From assembly GCA_900323505.1 (NCBI GenBank), contig OOIN01000002.1, forward strand, positions 2,046,001 to 2,110,000: DNA of 64,000 nucleotides, read 5' to 3'. Below, piece after piece: positions 60,391-64,000 of this stretch. Numbering within the stretch: position 1 is the stretch's first letter; each line of letters starts with the position of its first letter. Made by a program: the position numbers and the translations under genes. Below the pieces are notes generated by a model. The model was not told the origin of the DNA and ran no database searches. It saw nothing but the letters and a program-made list of their open reading frames with translations. This DNA is from Ustilago trichophora (lineage: Eukaryota > Basidiomycota > Ustilaginomycetes > Ustilaginales > Ustilaginaceae).

Positions 60391-62148
60391 TTTGCTCGAA
60401 CATTCGCAACACCTCCTCGTTGCTGTCAAGAAATCTTCCACAGCATGTCTCGTTCGCATGTCATTTCACCGTTTTCGTCCGGCATGATCGCAATCCGAGG
60501 ACGTTCAGTCATTGTCGTAAATCCTTTTTACGATTGTGTTGCTGTCGAGCATAGGAGCAAGAGATGTCCGAAAGCATGGTTCTACGGAAAAAAACGCCGG
60601 AGATTGCCGGTGCCAGATTGTGCAAATTGCCGCCCAGTCGCTACCCTTTGGTTATCGGCGCTTTCCAACTCAAGTAAGACAGCAACTCAGTTTGTACCTT
60701 TCACCTCCCAAGATTTAGCTCTACCTTTGCATTCTGAAAGCAGCATCTCCTTCGGGAAGCCGTCTTCTCGATGTCGAGTCTCAAGTGCGAAGAAAGTAGA
60801 ATGCCGAGGAATGCCGATGATGTCAATGCTTAATCTGTTCCGGGCTTCCAGATTTTCAATGACTTGGCCGAGTCCGATTTGGTCCTTTTTCATCAGAAAT
60901 AGGAAGTTCTATCGCGTGTGGGGAGAGAAAGAGCAATCCTGAAGAACAGTGACATCGCATGAAGCTAAAAAGCAGCCACATTGATCTAGGTCTCGAGACT
61001 GTATGTGGTTGTTTGGCAACGATCTTGAGTATCAAAAGTAGCCGTCGGATGACGGGATCCGTTGGAGCAGAAAGAGTGAGCTCGGGAAGGCCGGCCCGTG
61101 TGGGGCATGGTTGACCAGCTCTTGAAACACGGAGCGACAGGCCCGAAATCGCAAGGAGAGGCGTACATCTCTCTTGCTTGTGCAGGCACAGCCTCGCCTG
61201 GCCCATCGGCATCTTTCCTCATGCCCTCGCTGACTTTCCACGCGATACGATCCAAATTTGTTCATCATGGTTAACGTTCTCGAGCGTCGCGTTGGCAGAC
61301 AAAGATGCATTGAGCGACCTTAAAACCGACGACCGCTCACGGGATACAGTCCCGCCCACAGCCAAATGGACGCTGCACGTTTCAATCGGAGAGGCCGTCG
61401 AGTGGTGCATTGGATTTGAAGCGTGAGACTTCTTGGCCAAAAAAAAAAAAAAAGTGGGCTTGCACACGGCTCAAGGTTGCCGGTAAGCCAAAAAACAAGT
61501 CCAAATCGGCTGTTCCGCCCCGCACTGCAGGAAATTTGAGTTGAAATGCAGAGTGAACCTGGAGCCCCCACGCTTTTGGCTTTGCTTTATTTCCCTCTTC
61601 TCGCCAAGCTCTGGCCAAGCTGTGCTACGATGTCACAAAGCCGTCTGAATCGCAGAATCTTTTGAAAAATCAGCCCCTGTGGACTAGATGCTTCCGTCAC
61701 GCCATGTTTTCAGGCTTACGGTTACGGCATGTATCGGAGCGAATCAACTTAGTCGGTGTGCCCGCCGTTTCTTTCTATTTTCGCGATTCTTATCGGATCT
61801 GGATCTCTCCCTTCCGAAAGCTGAGTTGGTGTCGACATCTTTCCGTTTCTCGAGAGATGAGTGAGCTTTGTTTGGTGTCGCTGCGTCAACGTCGCTGTGG
61901 GAGCACTTTGTGTGTGCACTGTCCACAGACTTGCACTGCACTGTGCTGAAGCCCCTGCAATCGACGCGAGATCCAAGCGTCAAGCTGAACCACTCTTCCT
62001 CTCTGCGCTTCCTGCATCTTTGTTCAATCTATCGCAACTCCTGCCACCATCCTTTTGGCATTGCCACTCCTACAGCTCTCTGACATGAGCTACACCATCT
62101 CTACATTCTAAAGACATCGCCATCGACATCGATATCGATATCGACATT
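60391..62148. other. Long intergenic region, 1.76 kb
   Basis: No gene is supported on either strand. It holds an A15 tract at 61439-61453, and just before the next ATG a CATCGACATCGATATCGATATCGAC run (about 62114-62145) of near-palindromic ATCGAT units. Short open frames here are uninformative. Confidence 0.55.
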
Positions 62149-64000
62149 ATGGCGGTCGTCAGCAGTGCCTCTATTCCCGACTTGCGGCATGCGACTTCGC
62201 TGTCGGGCAGTGCATCCCTCAGCCGAAACGCCAACGGCACCATGACACTCGGCCGTTCCGGGCCATTGACCCGCGAGAACCTCGCTGCGCTTCCCAACAA
62301 CAACTTTTCGACTCTTCCCGGTCGTCTGCGATCTCAGACTCTCACTCAAATGGACTTTCATCAGCAGGGCACTTCGCAAAGACCGGCGCTGGCCCGCGTA
62401 GCTACCATTGACAGTTGCAGAGCTTCCATCTTGACAGACAGCACCGAATTTAGCACCTCGAGCACCATCAACCGTGGCTATGCCGCTCGTATCGATGTCA
62501 ATGGCAAGGTCAAGCCTCTCTCTTCCGCTCCCGATAGGCATGCGTGCCAGACGATCGCCTTCTTGGAAGGCCCGACCGACTCGCTCGACTACAAAACATA
62601 TCGACCAGGAGACGAGATCAAGGGCGCTGTTCATCTCCTTCGCAACGATCCCGAGCGAGGCATCATCACCGGTATCAAAGCACGCATTCGAGGCGATCTC
62701 GAAACCAGCGTCTTTGGGGTTGGCGACTCGAGCTACTACTCGATGGATAACGAGCACGGTATCGCCCGACGTCAGCTACTCTTCTTCTCCGAGCAAAAGA
62801 TCCTCGCAACTAAATCCGATCTCGAGTCGGGATCTTTTGAGCTTGAGCAGACTGGCCTCGTCGACCACGGACGCCGCAACAACCTCGCAGTACCCTTCAG
62901 TTTCGTGCTACCCCTCAAACTGCACGCTTCTGCGCTTGACATGCTGGACAGCAAGCTCAAAAAGTCGTTTAAGCGCGGCAAACAGTACATCGACCTCCCT
63001 CCCTCGATCGACATGGAGACCCGCTATGCTCCACCTAAGCCCAGACAGGTCTTTGGACAGGTCAAGGAGAAGCTCCACGGCCAGAAGCTGCGACCGATGG
63101 CTCGTATCAAGTACGAGATCGATATCATTGTCAGCCGACAGCGATTCGGCTCTGTCTTGCTGCCGCATAAGCGTGGTGAGCGCATCATCCTGGCTTTTGC
63201 CGTCGAGCCTTATCCGCCACGCACGGCTGGTCTGGCTGTTCCGACGCTCGAGCCCATCAGAGCACGTCGCACCATGTCGCGCGGAGACCGCTCAACCTCG
63301 GCCGACCGCAATGTCGCATCGGATGCCGCATCAGTCGACTCCGGCGATGGTGACGAGGAAGAGACTTTCGACGAAGACTCGTGGGCTTCTGACTTAGGAG
63401 GCTTCCGTCCCACACAGGAAGTCTTCGGCGCTCTCCCTCTCGAACAAGCTCCCGCTTTTGCTCCCAGTTCCATTGCCCGTTCCATCTCAGCAAGACCGGC
63501 ACTCTCCAACTGCCGACGCAAGAGCTATATCAACGTCAAAGAGGGCGTTGATGGGCGTATGAAGGGTTGGCTGACGCATTCGCTCGAAAGCACGCTCCCG
63601 GATGGAAGCGGATCGTTTGAGGCCATCCTCTCGGTGCCTGCCATGGCCGCGCTGTACATGGAGACCAAGATCCCCTTCAGTCTTGAGCTTCGCATGCCTG
63701 AACATCTCGTCGGCTCCTATGTGCCCGACGTCGAGCTAGGACTGGTCCGATCCGTCATGACCTATTCACGTCTGGGCACTCTCGTTATTGAGAAGGAAGA
63801 CCCCGACAATCTCGCTGGCTTTAGTGGACCTCACTCGTGGTCGGAGCGTATCCGCATCGTCAACATGGACCGACAGGCCGATAACCATCTCCCTCCTTTC
63901 TACGAAAAAGGCCAGGCGAGGCAGATCTACACAGGCAACTTTGCTATTGGTCGTTACGAGAAGATGATCAAGGCTGGTTCGTCAGCGCCGCTCAAGCAGA
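62149..64000 (+). CDS. Arrestin-like fold protein (3' truncated by window)
   Basis: The frame from the ATG at 62149 (MAVVSSASIPDLRH) is open to the window end, giving at least 617 residues. The first 135 residues are Ser/Thr-rich and disordered. From about 150 on it reads as an arrestin-like beta sandwich: YRPGDEIKGAVHLLRND, GIITGIKARIRGDLETSVFG, LAVPFSFVLPLKLHA, and RPMARIKYEIDIIVSRQR, the last resembling the 'V(R/K)Y.(I/L)' strand of alpha-arrestins. An acidic loop (DGDEEETFDEDSW) sits near 400. A second beta-rich half follows, with VGSYVPDVELGLV. Alpha-arrestins link ubiquitin ligases to membrane cargo, but PY motifs cannot be judged because the C-terminus is missing. The family call is moderate. 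Confidence 0.65.
   Translation, partial: MAVVSSASIPDLRHATSLSGSASLSRNANGTMTLGRSGPLTRENLAALPNNNFSTLPGRLRSQTLTQMDFHQQGTSQRPALARVATIDSCRASILTDSTEFSTSSTINRGYAARIDVNGKVKPLSSAPDRHACQTIAFLEGPTDSLDYKTYRPGDEIKGAVHLLRNDPERGIITGIKARIRGDLETSVFGVGDSSYYSMDNEHGIARRQLLFFSEQKILATKSDLESGSFELEQTGLVDHGRRNNLAVPFSFVLPLKLHASALDMLDSKLKKSFKRGKQYIDLPPSIDMETRYAPPKPRQVFGQVKEKLHGQKLRPMARIKYEIDIIVSRQRFGSVLLPHKRGERIILAFAVEPYPPRTAGLAVPTLEPIRARRTMSRGDRSTSADRNVASDAASVDSGDGDEEETFDEDSWASDLGGFRPTQEVFGALPLEQAPAFAPSSIARSISARPALSNCRRKSYINVKEGVDGRMKGWLTHSLESTLPDGSGSFEAILSVPAMAALYMETKIPFSLELRMPEHLVGSYVPDVELGLVRSVMTYSRLGTLVIEKEDPDNLAGFSGPHSWSERIRIVNMDRQADNHLPPFYEKGQARQIYTGNFAIGRYEKMIKAGSSAPLKQ

Noticed and set aside
1..64000. Secondary-metabolite or effector gene cluster, CRISPR array or prophage
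   Set aside because: No backbone synthase, no run of small secreted proteins, no spaced repeats and no bacterial or phage genes are seen. The window is eukaryotic nuclear DNA.

Overview
The window looks like a nuclear chromosome segment of a smut fungus (Ustilaginomycotina, close to Ustilago/Sporisorium/Pseudozyma). Supporting signs are moderately GC-rich coding sequence, long and mostly single-exon genes, a few genes with short GT-AG introns, Ser/Thr/Pro-rich unaligned proteins typical of smuts, and a basidiomycete-type gene set. The clade is inferred from protein style, not proven. Coding sequence is dense except for a gene-poor stretch at about 6.1-12.2 kb.

Left part (1-14.4 kb): the tail of an unknown gene, a flavin phenol 2-monooxygenase, a Ser-rich nuclear-looking protein, then about 6 kb with no intact gene. 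That stretch has homopolymer tracts, GTACTGTAC-type motifs and what look like decayed Ty1/copia fragments. It is followed by the COP9 signalosome MPN subunit CSN6 (four exons, minus), divergent from a 78-residue CENP-W-like histone-fold protein.

Middle part (15-43 kb): a giant Ser-rich coiled-coil protein (about 2,330 residues if two exons are joined), an F-BAR/RhoGAP protein, NADH-cytochrome b5 reductase, a spartin/senescence-domain protein flanked by two copies of a 145-bp direct repeat, a PD-(D/E)XK nuclease-like protein with a possible mitochondrial leader exon, a five-exon ubiquitin-conjugating enzyme, an Mcp1-like mitochondrial membrane protein, an RNase H-fold protein that seems to have lost its catalytic residues, a PRISE-type reductase, and the APC/C subunit Cdc23/Apc8.

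Right part (43-64 kb): an intron-containing tRNA-His, a mitochondrial DEAD-box helicase (Mss116-like), GPI transamidase subunit PIG-U (five exons), the small GTPase Arl2, a complete-looking PIF/Harbinger transposon of about 3.2 kb (transposase, Myb/SANT protein, imperfect terminal inverted repeats, subterminal hairpins), a membrane-anchored GH9 endoglucanase, an Ysc84/SH3YL1-type actin protein, the repair protein Rad7, and the start of an arrestin-like protein cut by the window edge.

The genes are mostly unrelated housekeeping functions and do not form a cluster. The accessory content is the Harbinger element, the copia relics, the direct-repeat-flanked locus and the nuclease-like protein.
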